Source of the DNA: Deinococcus sp. AJ005
Lineage (GTDB): Bacteria > Deinococcota > Deinococci > Deinococcales > Deinococcaceae
Length of the DNA stretch: 64,000 nucleotides
Reading direction: 5' to 3'
NCBI RefSeq assembly: GCF_009017495.1
Contig: NZ_CP044990.1
Location: 267,001 to 331,000 of the forward strand
The position numbers and the translations under genes are program-made. Within the stretch, counting starts at the first letter, position 1; each line of letters starts with the position of its first letter. The notes below the pieces were generated by a model that worked only from the letters and a program-made list of their open reading frames with translations, was not told the origin of the DNA and did not search any database. This document shows, in pieces, positions 48,134 to 61,265 of this stretch.

Positions 48134-48403
48134 GTGGTAGAGATGCTGACCTTCATGACGCCCGTGGAGGGTTCGGCGGTGTATGTCGCCATTGAAGTCG
48201 TGCATGCCACGCTGAACGGCAGGCAGGGCGGGTTTGCCTTCTTCCATGCGGGCGTCAGCGAACGCGGCGGCCAGAGCCTGACTTACCGGGTGGTTCCCGA
48301 TTCCGGCAGCGGGGAACTGCTGGGCCTGAGCGGAGAGTTGACGCTGAAAATTATGGACAAGGTGCATCATTACACCCTCGAATACACACTGCCCAGTCCA
48401 TGA
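48134..48403 (+). CDS. DUF3224-like protein, N-terminally short
   Basis: This 89-residue protein matches the last two thirds of DUF3224: FAFFHAGVSERGGQSLTYRVVPDSGSGELLGLSGELTLKI and HHYTLEYTLP. The first 40 or so residues of the normal domain, including the TGTFEV-type opening strand, are missing, and only 21 nt separate it from the DinB stop. It starts with GTG or an internal ATG at 48143. A truncated barrel may not fold, so this could be a decaying gene. It overlaps the next gene by ATGA. Confidence 0.6.
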   Translation: MVEMLTFMTPVEGSAVYVAIEVVHATLNGRQGGFAFFHAGVSERGGQSLTYRVVPDSGSGELLGLSGELTLKIMDKVHHYTLEYTLPSP

Positions 48404-48684
48404 TCCTGGAGTTCAGTGGTCCCCTGTGGTACTGGCGCGGCCCCTCCCCGTTCTACTTCGTGACTGTTCCTAAGGGACAGGCCGAAGAGATCAGGGCCGC
48501 TGCCCACCTCATCACCTATGGCTGGGGCATGATCCCGGTGCGGGCCAAGGTGGGCGACACCGAATGGAAGACGTCGCTGTTTCCCAAAGATGGGCTGTAC
48601 ATTCTGCCCATCAAGCTGATAATCCGAAAGGCCGAGAAGATTGAGGAAGGCGACGACGTGGCTGTGCAGCTAGCAGTGGGCTGA
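48400..48684 (+). CDS. DUF1905 protein
   Basis: This 94-residue protein is a compact DUF1905 domain: EFSGPLWYWRGPSPFYFVTVP, YGWGMIPVRAKVGDTEWKTSLFPKDGLYILPIK, and a final KIEEGDDVAVQLAVG. The function is unknown; some DUF1905 proteins are fused to a bacteriocin-protection (YdeI/OmpD) domain, which is absent here. The start overlaps the DUF3224 stop. Confidence 0.78.
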   Translation: MILEFSGPLWYWRGPSPFYFVTVPKGQAEEIRAAAHLITYGWGMIPVRAKVGDTEWKTSLFPKDGLYILPIKLIIRKAEKIEEGDDVAVQLAVG

Positions 48685-48706
48685 ACGCCTGCGCAGAGGA
48701 GAAAAA

Positions 48707-49228
48707 ATGACCGATTTGACCCTACTTCACGAATCCTTTGGCCGCAATGGCCGTGTCAACGTATTTCTGCTCCATGCCCTGACCGATGCCGATTTTGGTC
48801 TATCGGATGGTCAGGGTGGCTGGACCGTCGAGAAGCATCTGCGGCATATGGCGGGCTTCCGCGTCGGCTGGCTGTGGAACCTGTCGCGCCCCCACGCCGA
48901 GCCGTTGCTTGATCCAACACAAAAAGATGCGGACGGTGATCCCCAGTGGCGCTGGCACGACTGTCCGCCCGGCGAGCTGGCCGCTGCCTTTAAAGCTGGG
49001 GACGAGGCGGCACTAAAAGCAGTTCAAGCCGCGCTGGACGAAAACCGCGCCTTTGACGATCCCTGGAAGGAAGGGGCATACCAGACCAATCCGGCCCACT
49101 TCCTGCAGCACACCATCGTCCACGACAGCCACCACCGGGGGCAGATCATGGCGTTGTTGCGGATGGGTGGGCATACGGCAGAGGAAATGGACGCGCTGGA
49201 CAACCACTGGGCGATCTGGAGAGAATGA
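48707..49228 (+). CDS. DinB-family protein
   Basis: This 173-residue DinB protein has the first helix histidine in EKHLRHMAGFRVGWLW and the closing pair in IVHDSHHRGQIMALLRMGG. A GAGGAGA is 7-8 nt before the ATG. It overlaps the next DinB gene by 4 nt. The two are related to each other and to the one at 47597, so this is a small cluster of paralogues. Confidence 0.85.
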   Translation: MTDLTLLHESFGRNGRVNVFLLHALTDADFGLSDGQGGWTVEKHLRHMAGFRVGWLWNLSRPHAEPLLDPTQKDADGDPQWRWHDCPPGELAAAFKAGDEAALKAVQAALDENRAFDDPWKEGAYQTNPAHFLQHTIVHDSHHRGQIMALLRMGGHTAEEMDALDNHWAIWRE

Positions 49229-49743
49229 TGAAAATTCCCGAACTGTATGCCTACCTCGTTCGCGCCCGGCGTGACCTGTGGGCCACCCTGGAAACGGTGC
49301 CAGACGAGGTGCTGTCCCGAAAAATGCTGGACGGCGACCGGATGCAAAGCATCAAAGACCTGATCGCCCATACCGCAGGCGTGGAGGACGGCTGGCTGCA
49401 TTACACGATCTTGCAGGACACGCCCGTGGAAGATTCCTTTCCTGCAATCAAAAATGCAGGGAGCGGCCCGGCCTACGCCAATTTTCCGCTCGCAGACCTG
49501 CTGGACTACTGGCGGGCAGTGGAGGCGAGTACGCTGAGTTATCTCACCACGCTGACCGACACAGATCTGGAACGGGTGATTGAGGACACGCCCGAGGAAC
49601 ACTTCAAACTGGATGGTCTGCTATGGCACGTCATGTTGCACGAGGTCCGGCACACTGCTCAGATCGCCGCGCTGCTGCGGACGCAGGGCATCAAACCGCC
49701 GTCGATGGATTTGCTGTTCTACCTGCCGAACCTTAAAGCGTAA
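49225..49743 (+). CDS. DinB-family protein
   Basis: This 172-residue DinB protein has IKDLIAHTAGVEDGWLHYT and LHEVRHTAQIAALLRTQG as the two histidine sites. It follows a 4-nt overlap (ATGATG) and is the last gene of the cluster before a strong terminator. No specific substrate can be named. Confidence 0.85.
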   Translation: MMKIPELYAYLVRARRDLWATLETVPDEVLSRKMLDGDRMQSIKDLIAHTAGVEDGWLHYTILQDTPVEDSFPAIKNAGSGPAYANFPLADLLDYWRAVEASTLSYLTTLTDTDLERVIEDTPEEHFKLDGLLWHVMLHEVRHTAQIAALLRTQGIKPPSMDLLFYLPNLKA

Positions 49744-49770
49744 GCAGCAGGCGCAGGCAGACACAAAAAA

Positions 49771-49790
49771 CCCCCGCATCTCGGCGGGGG
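49771..49790. terminator. Bidirectional terminator of DinB and ftsH
   Basis: CCCCCGC (49771-49777) pairs perfectly with GCGGGGG (49784-49790) around a 6-nt loop. On the minus strand it is followed by six T (serving ftsH), and on the plus strand by CTTTC. Confidence 0.85.
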
Positions 49791-49819
49791 CTTTCAGTTC
49801 TATCGGTTGAAGAGGAGGC

Positions 49820-51688
<1,869 letters not shown>

Positions 51689-51743
51689 GAACGTTCCTCC
51701 AGGGGAAAAGTGGGGAAATGGGGCGCATTTCGCCCCTTCTAGA

Positions 51744-51764
51744 CTTGAGTGTACCAGACTCAAG
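51744..51764 (-). promoter_or_regulatory. HspR operator (perfect HAIR) upstream of ftsH
   Basis: CTTGAGT-N7-ACTCAAG at 51744-51764 is identical to the published consensus of the HspR-associated inverted repeat. It lies 56-76 nt before the ftsH start, where a repressor would cover the promoter. A related imperfect site precedes groES. Confidence 0.82.
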
Positions 51765-51957
51765 GTGTATGAAATTGTCCCGCATTACAAGTGCTGAATG
51801 GGGGGTGTCTTTAGCGTTCCGAAAGGTTCTCCGGGGTCTGGAAAAGCCAGCATGGCATGGGCAAGCGGGGGGCGGATGGCGCAACGTTCATTCCCTCCGG
51901 GGCTGCATCTTTCCGCACACGGTCAACCCGCTGATGGATGGACTATCCTAGCGGGGA

Positions 51958-53421
51958 ATGATTGACGCGGACACCACCTGGCAACAGGCTTGCACGGCCC
52001 TGGCTGGGGGCGACTATGAGACTGCTTTTGGCGTTCTGAGCGCTGCACTGGACGAGGCCATGCCAGCCGCAGTGGGCAAGGGCAAAGGCGCGGCGGTGTC
52101 CCCGGTTGCGGCGCGCATCTGCGTGTATCTGGGCAGCCTGCATGCCCTGTACGGCGACGGCGCAGCCGAGCAACTTGAGGCGACGCTGGCCGAGGCGCGT
52201 GGGCTGAATCCGGCGGTGGGCAGTGAGGCGCTGTATCTGGCCCTGAGCGCTGAGCTGGAAGCCCGCACGCGCGGCCCGGAGGCGGCCCCACCATCCGGGG
52301 CTGTGCGCGAGGCGCTGGATCCGGTGGCCCGTTTTCATGCGCTGTGTGCGCTGGCGCTGGCCGAGCAACCACAGGCGGCACTGGACATCCACCTGGCGGT
52401 GGGTGAACTGCCGCTGCATCTGCGCTGGCGGCTGCGCTCGTGGCAGGCCGATTGCCAGGAGCAACTGGGTCACACGGCGGACGCCATCAACCTGTACGCC
52501 GAGGCCGCGCATCTGGCGGGTGGTCTGGACCGCGCAGTGATGGTTCAGGAGCAGGCGGCGCTGCTGATCCAGGACGGGCAGCCCGAGGAAGCCAAAAAGA
52601 TTCTGGACGGCGCGCGGCTGCTGTACGGCAGCAAGCAGACTCCACAGATCAACCCAGTACAGGGCGAGGACGAGGGCCTGAATCTGGCGACGTGGCACTA
52701 CCTGTGTGCCCAGGCGCTGCTCCAGATGGATCAGGCGGACGCGGCTTACGAGATGATCCGCGAGGCAGACCGCCTGGAGCGGCAGTACGGCACCCCCGGT
52801 TACGTGGTGGCGCTGCTGACCGGCCAGATCCTGAGCCATCTGGGCCAGCAGGAAAAGGCCATCACTGCCTTTGAGTCGGCCCTGAAACTGGCCGAGGACA
52901 GTGACCGCCCCTACGCCAACCACGAGTTGGGTGTGGCCCTGCTGGACATGGACCGCCCGGTGGAGGCCCGTGACCGGCTGGAAGTGGCCCTGAACGAACC
53001 TGACTACCCTTATCAGCCCGAGGTCTTGGCCGATATCGCCGAGTGCGATTACCGCCTGGGCCGAATGCCCGAGGCGCAACTGGCCGCCGAGCAGGCATTG
53101 GCGCAGGGTGCGGTGATTCCCGCCAGTCTGGTGCTGGGTAGCGTGGCCCTGGATTATTTTCAACTGGACGAGGCCCTGGAACACTACGAGCGCGTGGTCC
53201 GCGAGGCCGCCCCGGACAGCCGCGACTGGATCATCGGGCACCAGATGGCTGCCGACGTGATGGCGCAGCAGGGCTTTCCAAATCCTGCCGCAGCCGTCGC
53301 ACACGCCCAGCAGGCGCTAGACAACACGCCCGAGAGTGATGACTGGCACGGCACCTTGCAGGATCTTTTGGCGCGGGCACAGACGCTGATGGGGCAGCAG
53401 GACGGGCGGATGCTGAACTAG
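51958..53421 (+). CDS. Tetratricopeptide-repeat protein
   Basis: This 487-residue, almost wholly helical protein consists of TPR-like pairs. Examples are [61 protein letters not shown] and [21 protein letters not shown]. It has no signal peptide or catalytic motif and should be a protein-interaction scaffold. TATCCT (51944-51949) lies 8 nt before the ATG with no Shine-Dalgarno. It is divergent from ftsH across about 270 nt. Confidence 0.82.
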   Translation: MIDADTTWQQACTALAGGDYETAFGVLSAALDEAMPAAVGKGKGAAVSPVAARICVYLGSLHALYGDGAAEQLEATLAEARGLNPAVGSEALYLALSAELEARTRGPEAAPPSGAVREALDPVARFHALCALALAEQPQAALDIHLAVGELPLHLRWRLRSWQADCQEQLGHTADAINLYAEAAHLAGGLDRAVMVQEQAALLIQDGQPEEAKKILDGARLLYGSKQTPQINPVQGEDEGLNLATWHYLCAQALLQMDQADAAYEMIREADRLERQYGTPGYVVALLTGQILSHLGQQEKAITAFESALKLAEDSDRPYANHELGVALLDMDRPVEARDRLEVALNEPDYPYQPEVLADIAECDYRLGRMPEAQLAAEQALAQGAVIPASLVLGSVALDYFQLDEALEHYERVVREAAPDSRDWIIGHQMAADVMAQQGFPNPAAAVAHAQQALDNTPESDDWHGTLQDLLARAQTLMGQQDGRMLN

Positions 53422-53485
53422 CGTTGGGCTTGGGAGTGTGCCGCTCAGGTGGGCGCTGGTCTTGACCATCATATTCTCCTCGTGA

Positions 53486-53709
53486 AAGGGCACTCTACTC
53501 ACCGAAATCAAGGCACTGCTTGCTTATTCTCCTGAATTGCAATCTGCTGAATGGGTTTGGAGGCTGATGAACAAGCTGTAAAAAACTGCCCTTGTACGTA
53601 GCGCGTCTAGCGTAAGTTGAGCTACTGCTGAGGCGGCATATCGCGGGATGTGCTGGCTGGTCTCGAAGGTGAGGGAACCGTCGCCCATCGTGCCTGGGCT
53701 AAACGCTAG
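53486..53709 (+). pseudogene. IS630-like transposase 3' remnant
   Basis: After a TGA at 53483, a frame reads LLAYSPELQSAEWVWRL (53516-53566), which matches the L-P-x-Y-S-P-E-L-x-x-x-E-x-x-W box near the end of IS630 DDE transposases. It then stops at 53579. A second piece in another frame ends WAKR* at 53709, as these transposases often end with a W-A-x-R-type tail. Stops and frame shifts separate them, so it is a dead remnant of the last 75 codons or so. I see no clear terminal repeats. Confidence 0.5.
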
Positions 53710-53780
53710 CGCAGCATGAGAATTACACCGGGTTGATGTGAGCAGAGCACGTTGATCTTCCAACGAAAAAGACCAGAATT

Positions 53781-53805
53781 CCCCGTCCAGAGCGGGGTTT
53801 TTTTT
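53781..53805 (+). terminator. Intrinsic terminator
   Basis: CCCCG (53781-53785) pairs with CGGGG (53793-53797) and is followed by eight T. It lies downstream of the transposase remnant and may once have ended it, or may end an unannotated short transcript. Confidence 0.65.
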
Positions 53806-53842
53806 ATGTGCCATGAATGTCCCAGTCCCAGCGTTCGTGAGC

Positions 53843-53864
53843 GTTCAGGGGTCGTTCAGGGGTC
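53843..53864. repeat. 11-bp tandem repeat
   Basis: GTTCAGGGGTC occurs twice in direct tandem (53843-53853, 53854-53864), upstream of the secreted-protein gene at 53997. Confidence 0.65.
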
Positions 53865-53996
53865 AGAGATCACAGTGGCCTCAGTTCAGAAAGGAAGCAG
53901 GGAAGCATCAGACAAGACAGGGAAAACTTCGGTTTCTGCCGCTCTGCGTTCGGTCACTCGCCTCAATCACCCACAGCACTATCCAAGGAGAACACC

Positions 53997-54908
53997 ATGA
54001 CCCAGCTCGTTAAGCAAGCTCATGTTCGCACCACCTTCCTCCTGACCGCCGCCCTCATGTTCAGCAGCATCGGTGCAGCCCAAACGGCCCTAACCACGGC
54101 TGCAAATACCACGGGCAGCGACATACTCGCTCAGCTCAGGCCATCAGTGCGTCAGGCTCCCGCCACCGCCACACCAATCACGGTGCCGGTTAACCCGACG
54201 ATGGTGATGGATGATCGGGGGCTAACCTGCTGCCCAGCCGTCATGCAGGGGACGTTCTCGCAGTACTTCCGGTATCACCAGTTGCCGGGCAAGAACATCA
54301 CGCAGTCGTATGGGCTGGAATTTTTAAGCACCTTCAACTATCCCGGAACTGAAACCATTCCCCAGACCCTGACGCTGGATCAGCAGATGATGCCATTCGC
54401 CTTCTATATCGGTTCCACTGGGGCGGGGATACTTCCAAGTGGATATGTTGCGAATTCCGTAATTCTCAGGGCCGAAATCAGGGAAATTACCACTCCGACT
54501 GGTCCAAATGGAACACCGACTTCAAATGATTGGAACCAACCAAGTGCAATCGCAAGTTCGACTGGGACACCCGCTGTCCGCGCTTGGTGGGCTGGGATTA
54601 TGCCACCTTCCACGAACCCTTACAATGTCTGGGACGGTTCAGGCGGTGTCAGCGGTTTTCACACTGAATATATGGATGGCCGTCCTCACCTCAGTCCCAC
54701 CTACCTACTCCCCAATCACACTTACATGATGAAGATGTCACTGGTCTTGGCATACAAAAAGACGCCAAACGACGATACTTGGTTCATCAAGGATATCAAC
54801 TGTAGCAGTATGAGAGGCCCTTTCTGGTGGAATGTCAGGGATGGTAATCTAAAGACGGCACCAGGGGCGACTGCCCAGCCTCAGATTCAATTCAACGAAG
54901 TGAAGTAG
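53997..54908 (+). CDS. Secreted protein of unknown function
   Basis: This 303-residue protein has a signal peptide (basic start, TTFLLTAALMFSSIGAAQ, cleavage near residue 29). The mature part is rich in Pro, Thr, Ser, Asn and aromatic residues (FLSTFNYPGTETIPQTL, RAWWAGIMPPSTNPYNVWDG, PFWWNV). No catalytic motif or repeat is clear, and three Cys (LTCCP and INCSS) are present. The DNA has lower GC and different codon use from its neighbours, and it follows a transposase remnant, so recent acquisition is likely. AAGGAG is 8 nt before the ATG. Confidence 0.65.
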   Translation: MTQLVKQAHVRTTFLLTAALMFSSIGAAQTALTTAANTTGSDILAQLRPSVRQAPATATPITVPVNPTMVMDDRGLTCCPAVMQGTFSQYFRYHQLPGKNITQSYGLEFLSTFNYPGTETIPQTLTLDQQMMPFAFYIGSTGAGILPSGYVANSVILRAEIREITTPTGPNGTPTSNDWNQPSAIASSTGTPAVRAWWAGIMPPSTNPYNVWDGSGGVSGFHTEYMDGRPHLSPTYLLPNHTYMMKMSLVLAYKKTPNDDTWFIKDINCSSMRGPFWWNVRDGNLKTAPGATAQPQIQFNEVK

Positions 54909-54933
54909 GCAATCGACAGTCTGGTATAAAAAA

Positions 54934-54956
54934 ACCGCCCTCCATATGGGGACGGT
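54934..54956. terminator. Bidirectional terminator
   Basis: ACCG (54934-54937) with CCC pairs to GGG-A-CGGT (54948-54956), with T-rich sequence on both sides (TTCTTTTG on plus, TTTTTTTATA on minus). It separates the secreted-protein gene from the V-ATPase operon end. Confidence 0.75.
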
Positions 54957-54977
54957 CTTCTTTTGCCTACTCAGAAC

Positions 54978-55652
54978 TCAGTCTGCTGCTGACCCGTGGT
55001 TCTTGGCCTGCAAAAGCTCCTTGTCCTTTTTCGCATCGGCTTCCAGCTTGGCCTTGATCTTTTTCAGGGTAAAGCTGGCCTCGCGTTCGCGCTGGTCCAG
55101 CACGCTGCGAATAAAGCGGATGTCATCCTGAATGCCGGGAATCAGAACCTGCTCCAGCGCGTTCACGCGGCGCGAGGTTTTCTTGATTTCCTCGCCAATG
55201 CGGCGCAGCTTGGTCTCAGTTCCGGCCACCTTGACGATGCCGTCCATCACGCCGCCAAAATCGGTGGCGGCCTGGATGGTGCGTGCGCCCACGTTGATCG
55301 GGCTGAACGTGGTGGCCTTGTCGCGCTCAGGAACGGCGATGCGCGGCACTTTCACGCCGTACAGGTTGTCAATCTGCATGTCGATGGCGTAATCGCCGCT
55401 GCCCGCCAGGCTCAGGCTTTCAACGGCTTCCGGGCTGTCCCACGCTTTCGCGCCAAACAGGCTGGTGTACGCGCCCTTGCTCACGCCCGAAAGTTCCTCG
55501 CGGGCAGCCAGTGCGTCCTTGACCAGCGCAAAGAACTCGCCGATCAGGGCGTCGCGCTTGCGCTTCAGCAGGTCTGCGCCGCTCTGCGCGGTCTTGAGGC
55601 TGGCCTTGCTCGCCAGCATTGCGCTGCGGGTGGGGCTGATCTGTCCTGCCAT
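54978..55652 (-). CDS. atpD: V-type ATP synthase subunit D
   Basis: This 224-residue protein is the central-stalk rotor subunit of the V/A-ATPase. It is almost entirely a long antiparallel coiled coil (SPTRSAMLASKASLKTAQSGADLLKRKRDALIGEF at the N-terminus; RRVNALEQVLIPGIQDDIRFIRSVLDQREREASFTLKKIKAK near the C-terminus), which is the family signature. It is the last gene of the nine-gene operon and precedes a terminator. It has a GGAGG before the ATG. Confidence 0.95.
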   Translation of the reverse strand: MAGQISPTRSAMLASKASLKTAQSGADLLKRKRDALIGEFFALVKDALAAREELSGVSKGAYTSLFGAKAWDSPEAVESLSLAGSGDYAIDMQIDNLYGVKVPRIAVPERDKATTFSPINVGARTIQAATDFGGVMDGIVKVAGTETKLRRIGEEIKKTSRRVNALEQVLIPGIQDDIRFIRSVLDQREREASFTLKKIKAKLEADAKKDKELLQAKNHGSAAD

Positions 55653-55730
55653 TTGTGTTCACCTCCTTTGTCGGTGAATACCCGAAGGTCTAACTGCCGT
55701 GGAGACTGGCAATTAGACTTTCAGATTTGT

Positions 55731-58894
<3,164 letters not shown>

Positions 58895-59008
58895 TGAATC
58901 TCCTTGGGAGAGGTCTGAAAGGCTAAGGTCAAACAGTCTAGAGGCGGAACAGAACAGCATTTGTGCTTTGTGCCGTCTGGCCGTTAGACGGTCTGACCTT
59001 TGGCCCGT

Positions 59009-59335
59009 TTAAAGCTTGATATCGAAGCCGATGGTTTCGCGCACCAGTTTGCCCATGTACGCCTTGGCGTCCACGGTTTCGGGCGAGAAGGCGTCTTTCA
59101 GGCTGGGAATGGGGAGCAAGATGGGCAGGTCACGGCCCCGCATGACGCGGGCGGTGGACGTGGCCGGGTCGGCGATCAGGCTGGTGTCGATGGCGATCAA
59201 TCCATAGTCGCCCTCGGTGATCAGCTTTTCCAGCGCGGCCTGCGCCTTGTCGGGGGTGGTGTCCACCACCTCGGCCCCGGCCAGCCGGAAGCCGGTGGCG
59301 GTCTCGTGATCGGTCAGAACGACGACTTTACGCAC
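59009..59335 (-). CDS. atpF: V-type ATP synthase subunit F
   Basis: This 108-residue subunit (central-stalk partner of D) has a Rossmann-like fold with VRKVVVLTDHETATGFRLAG and YGLIAIDTSLI. The start is GTG 59335, overlapping the subunit C stop by 8 nt. The longer open frame to 59392 lies inside subunit C. Confidence 0.9.
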   Translation of the reverse strand: MRKVVVLTDHETATGFRLAGAEVVDTTPDKAQAALEKLITEGDYGLIAIDTSLIADPATSTARVMRGRDLPILLPIPSLKDAFSPETVDAKAYMGKLVRETIGFDIKL

Positions 59336-60308
59336 CTTCCAACTCCCTTTGCAGCTCGTCCTTGGACAGGCCATAGAACTTGGCGCGGCCAATCAGGCGC
59401 ATGCGGGCGATTTCCTGTTCCTTGCGGCGCAGGTAATCCAGGGCCACGCCCGGCCCCAGTGCGTCGGCCATCGCCACGTTGCGGCTGGCCTCGTCCAGGA
59501 GCCGCCGGGCAATCGCCTCGGAGCTGCCCAGATCGGGGGCTTCCAGCACCGCACCCAGATCGGGGGCCGAAACGCTGTTGTCGCCGCCCGCGATTCGCAG
59601 GAAATCGGCCTCGGACACGTCGCGCCCGCCGGGAATGAAATAGCGGACGTTGGGGGCCGCGCCGCGCAACTGGCGGGCAATCAGCAGGTTTCGCACATCG
59701 ATCTCGCGCGTAAAATATCGGCGGACATTGGTGCCGCGCACGCCCGACAGCACGGCGCGGTAATAGCCCTGATCCAGCGCCACCTCTAAATCGAGCAGGC
59801 TGCTGGCCCCGCCACTGACGGCGGCGCGCAGAATCTGGCCGATCTTGCCGCCCGCCACGCTCAGGGTCTGGGCGAGGCTGGCGACGTCGGCACTCTGCGC
59901 CGCGCCCTGAAGGGCAGACCACGGCAGGGTTCCCGCCGGGATCAGGCCCGCCACGATGTCGTCCGCCGAGCGTCCGGTCTGCACGCCACGCACCAGTGTT
60001 TTGACGTTCTGGAGGTCATAGCGCAGCAGCAGCGCCTCGATCTCGCGGGCCGGTTGCCCGGTGGCAATCGAGCGCAGGTGCGAGATGGATTTGAGGTAAT
60101 TGCGGCTCAGGGCCTCGTCGAGCTGCCCCAGACCCGCCCCCTGCGCGGTGGCCTCGCCCAGATCCTCGCGCAGCGGCGTCTCGCTGATCTGACGCAGGAA
60201 TTCCTGGTAGTTCAGCGTGTTCGTCACGTCGTCCATCGCGCGGGCGTCCACCAGGGCCACGCGCATCATGCGCACGCGCCCGTTGATATACCCGTAGGGG
60301 TTGTTCAT
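59328..60308 (-). CDS. atpC: V-type ATP synthase subunit C
   Basis: This 326-residue helical protein is the V0 socket subunit that holds the central stalk on the rotor ring. It has three homologous helical blocks, with YGYINGRVRMMRVALVDARAMDDV at the N-terminus and ALDYLRRKEQEIARMRLIGRAKFYGLSKDELQREL at the C-terminus. The length fits the family. Confidence 0.93.
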   Translation of the reverse strand: MNNPYGYINGRVRMMRVALVDARAMDDVTNTLNYQEFLRQISETPLREDLGEATAQGAGLGQLDEALSRNYLKSISHLRSIATGQPAREIEALLLRYDLQNVKTLVRGVQTGRSADDIVAGLIPAGTLPWSALQGAAQSADVASLAQTLSVAGGKIGQILRAAVSGGASSLLDLEVALDQGYYRAVLSGVRGTNVRRYFTREIDVRNLLIARQLRGAAPNVRYFIPGGRDVSEADFLRIAGGDNSVSAPDLGAVLEAPDLGSSEAIARRLLDEASRNVAMADALGPGVALDYLRRKEQEIARMRLIGRAKFYGLSKDELQRELEGA

Positions 60309-60319
60309 GTGTCCTCCCC

Positions 60320-60892
60320 CTAGACTTCGGCCAGCATGTGTGAGACTTCGGCGCTCAGGGTGGGGCGCGCGGCTTCCAGGCGGCCCAGCAGGGTGTTCTG
60401 CACGCTGGTCTTGCCGCCGGAGCCGACCAGCCGCACGCCGGTTTTCACCGTGTCGTTCACGCGCACGTCCATCTGGCGGCCCAGCCCGGACAGCGCCTGA
60501 CGCACCGCGTCCTGCTCTGCCGCAGAGGTTTCGATGACCTCCGCCGTCGGCAGGGCGTTCAGACCCTCCTCGATCAGCTTGGTCAGCACCTGCGGGTATT
60601 CCGGCGCGTTCGTCATGCTGGCGATGAACTGCTGCGCGGTCTGAAAGGCCTTGACCTGCAAGGTGTCCGAGGCCGCCAGGCGCTGGGCATTGCTGTCCAG
60701 ATCGGCGGCGCTGCGGGCGCGGGTCAGGCCAGCGGCGTAATCGCTGTCCAGGGCGCGGGTGCGGCCCTCGATCATGCTCTGGGCGCGTTCCTGGGCTTCA
60801 GAGACGATCTGCGCGGCCTTTTCCTGCGCGCCAGTGCGAATCTGGGTGATCTCGCCCTGGATTTCTTGTTCTAGGATGTCACCGAGGCTCAT
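60320..60892 (-). CDS. atpE: V-type ATP synthase subunit E
   Basis: This 190-residue peripheral-stalk subunit has a long N-terminal helix (MSLGDILEQEIQGEITQIRTGAQEKAAQIVSEAQERAQS) and a globular C-terminal domain. It pairs with the G/H subunit encoded at the head of the operon. Only 3 nt separate it from subunit K. Confidence 0.92.
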   Translation of the reverse strand: MSLGDILEQEIQGEITQIRTGAQEKAAQIVSEAQERAQSMIEGRTRALDSDYAAGLTRARSAADLDSNAQRLAASDTLQVKAFQTAQQFIASMTNAPEYPQVLTKLIEEGLNALPTAEVIETSAAEQDAVRQALSGLGRQMDVRVNDTVKTGVRLVGSGGKTSVQNTLLGRLEAARPTLSAEVSHMLAEV

Positions 60893-60895
60893 CGC

Positions 60896-61216
60896 TTACC
60901 CGCGCAGCAGGAAGAAGCCGACGAAGCCGAAGATCACCAGCGTTTCAGGGATAAAGAACCAGATCGCCATCTGCCCGAACTTCTCGGGACGCTCGGCCAC
61001 CACACCTGCGGCGGCAGCACCAATGGGTCCCTGCGCCAGACCGGTGCCGACGGCTCCGAGGCCCAGGGCCAGGCCCGCGCCGATGGCCTTGAGGCCCGCA
61101 GCGTTGGCGTCTGCGCCGGTGGCGGCGACTTCCTGTGCGAAGGCGGAACCGGCGAAGGTCATCAGGGTCAGGGCGGGGGCGTATTTAGCGGCTTTCTGGA
61201 TTGCAGTGTTCTTCAT
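60896..61216 (-). CDS. atpK: V-type ATP synthase subunit K (proteolipid ring)
   Basis: This 106-residue proteolipid has a signal-like N-terminal segment (YAPALTLMTFAGSAFAQ) followed by two membrane helices (AIGAGLALGLGAVGTGLAQGPIGAA; MAIWFFIPETLVIFGFVGFFLL). The ion-carrying Glu is in PETLVIFG. It forms the rotor ring of V0. ATG 61216 is preferred over the open frame upstream because of a clear GGAGG. Confidence 0.93.
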   Translation of the reverse strand: MKNTAIQKAAKYAPALTLMTFAGSAFAQEVAATGADANAAGLKAIGAGLALGLGAVGTGLAQGPIGAAAAGVVAERPEKFGQMAIWFFIPETLVIFGFVGFFLLRG

Positions 61217-61265
61217 GTGTTTCCTCCGGGAAAATGGGGTGTACTTCTGACGAGTTTGAGAGGGT

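Noticed and set aside
53524..53814. 96-residue minus-strand ORF starting MAHKKNP
   Set aside because: Its start lies within a plus-strand terminator and the rest is antisense to the transposase remnant.
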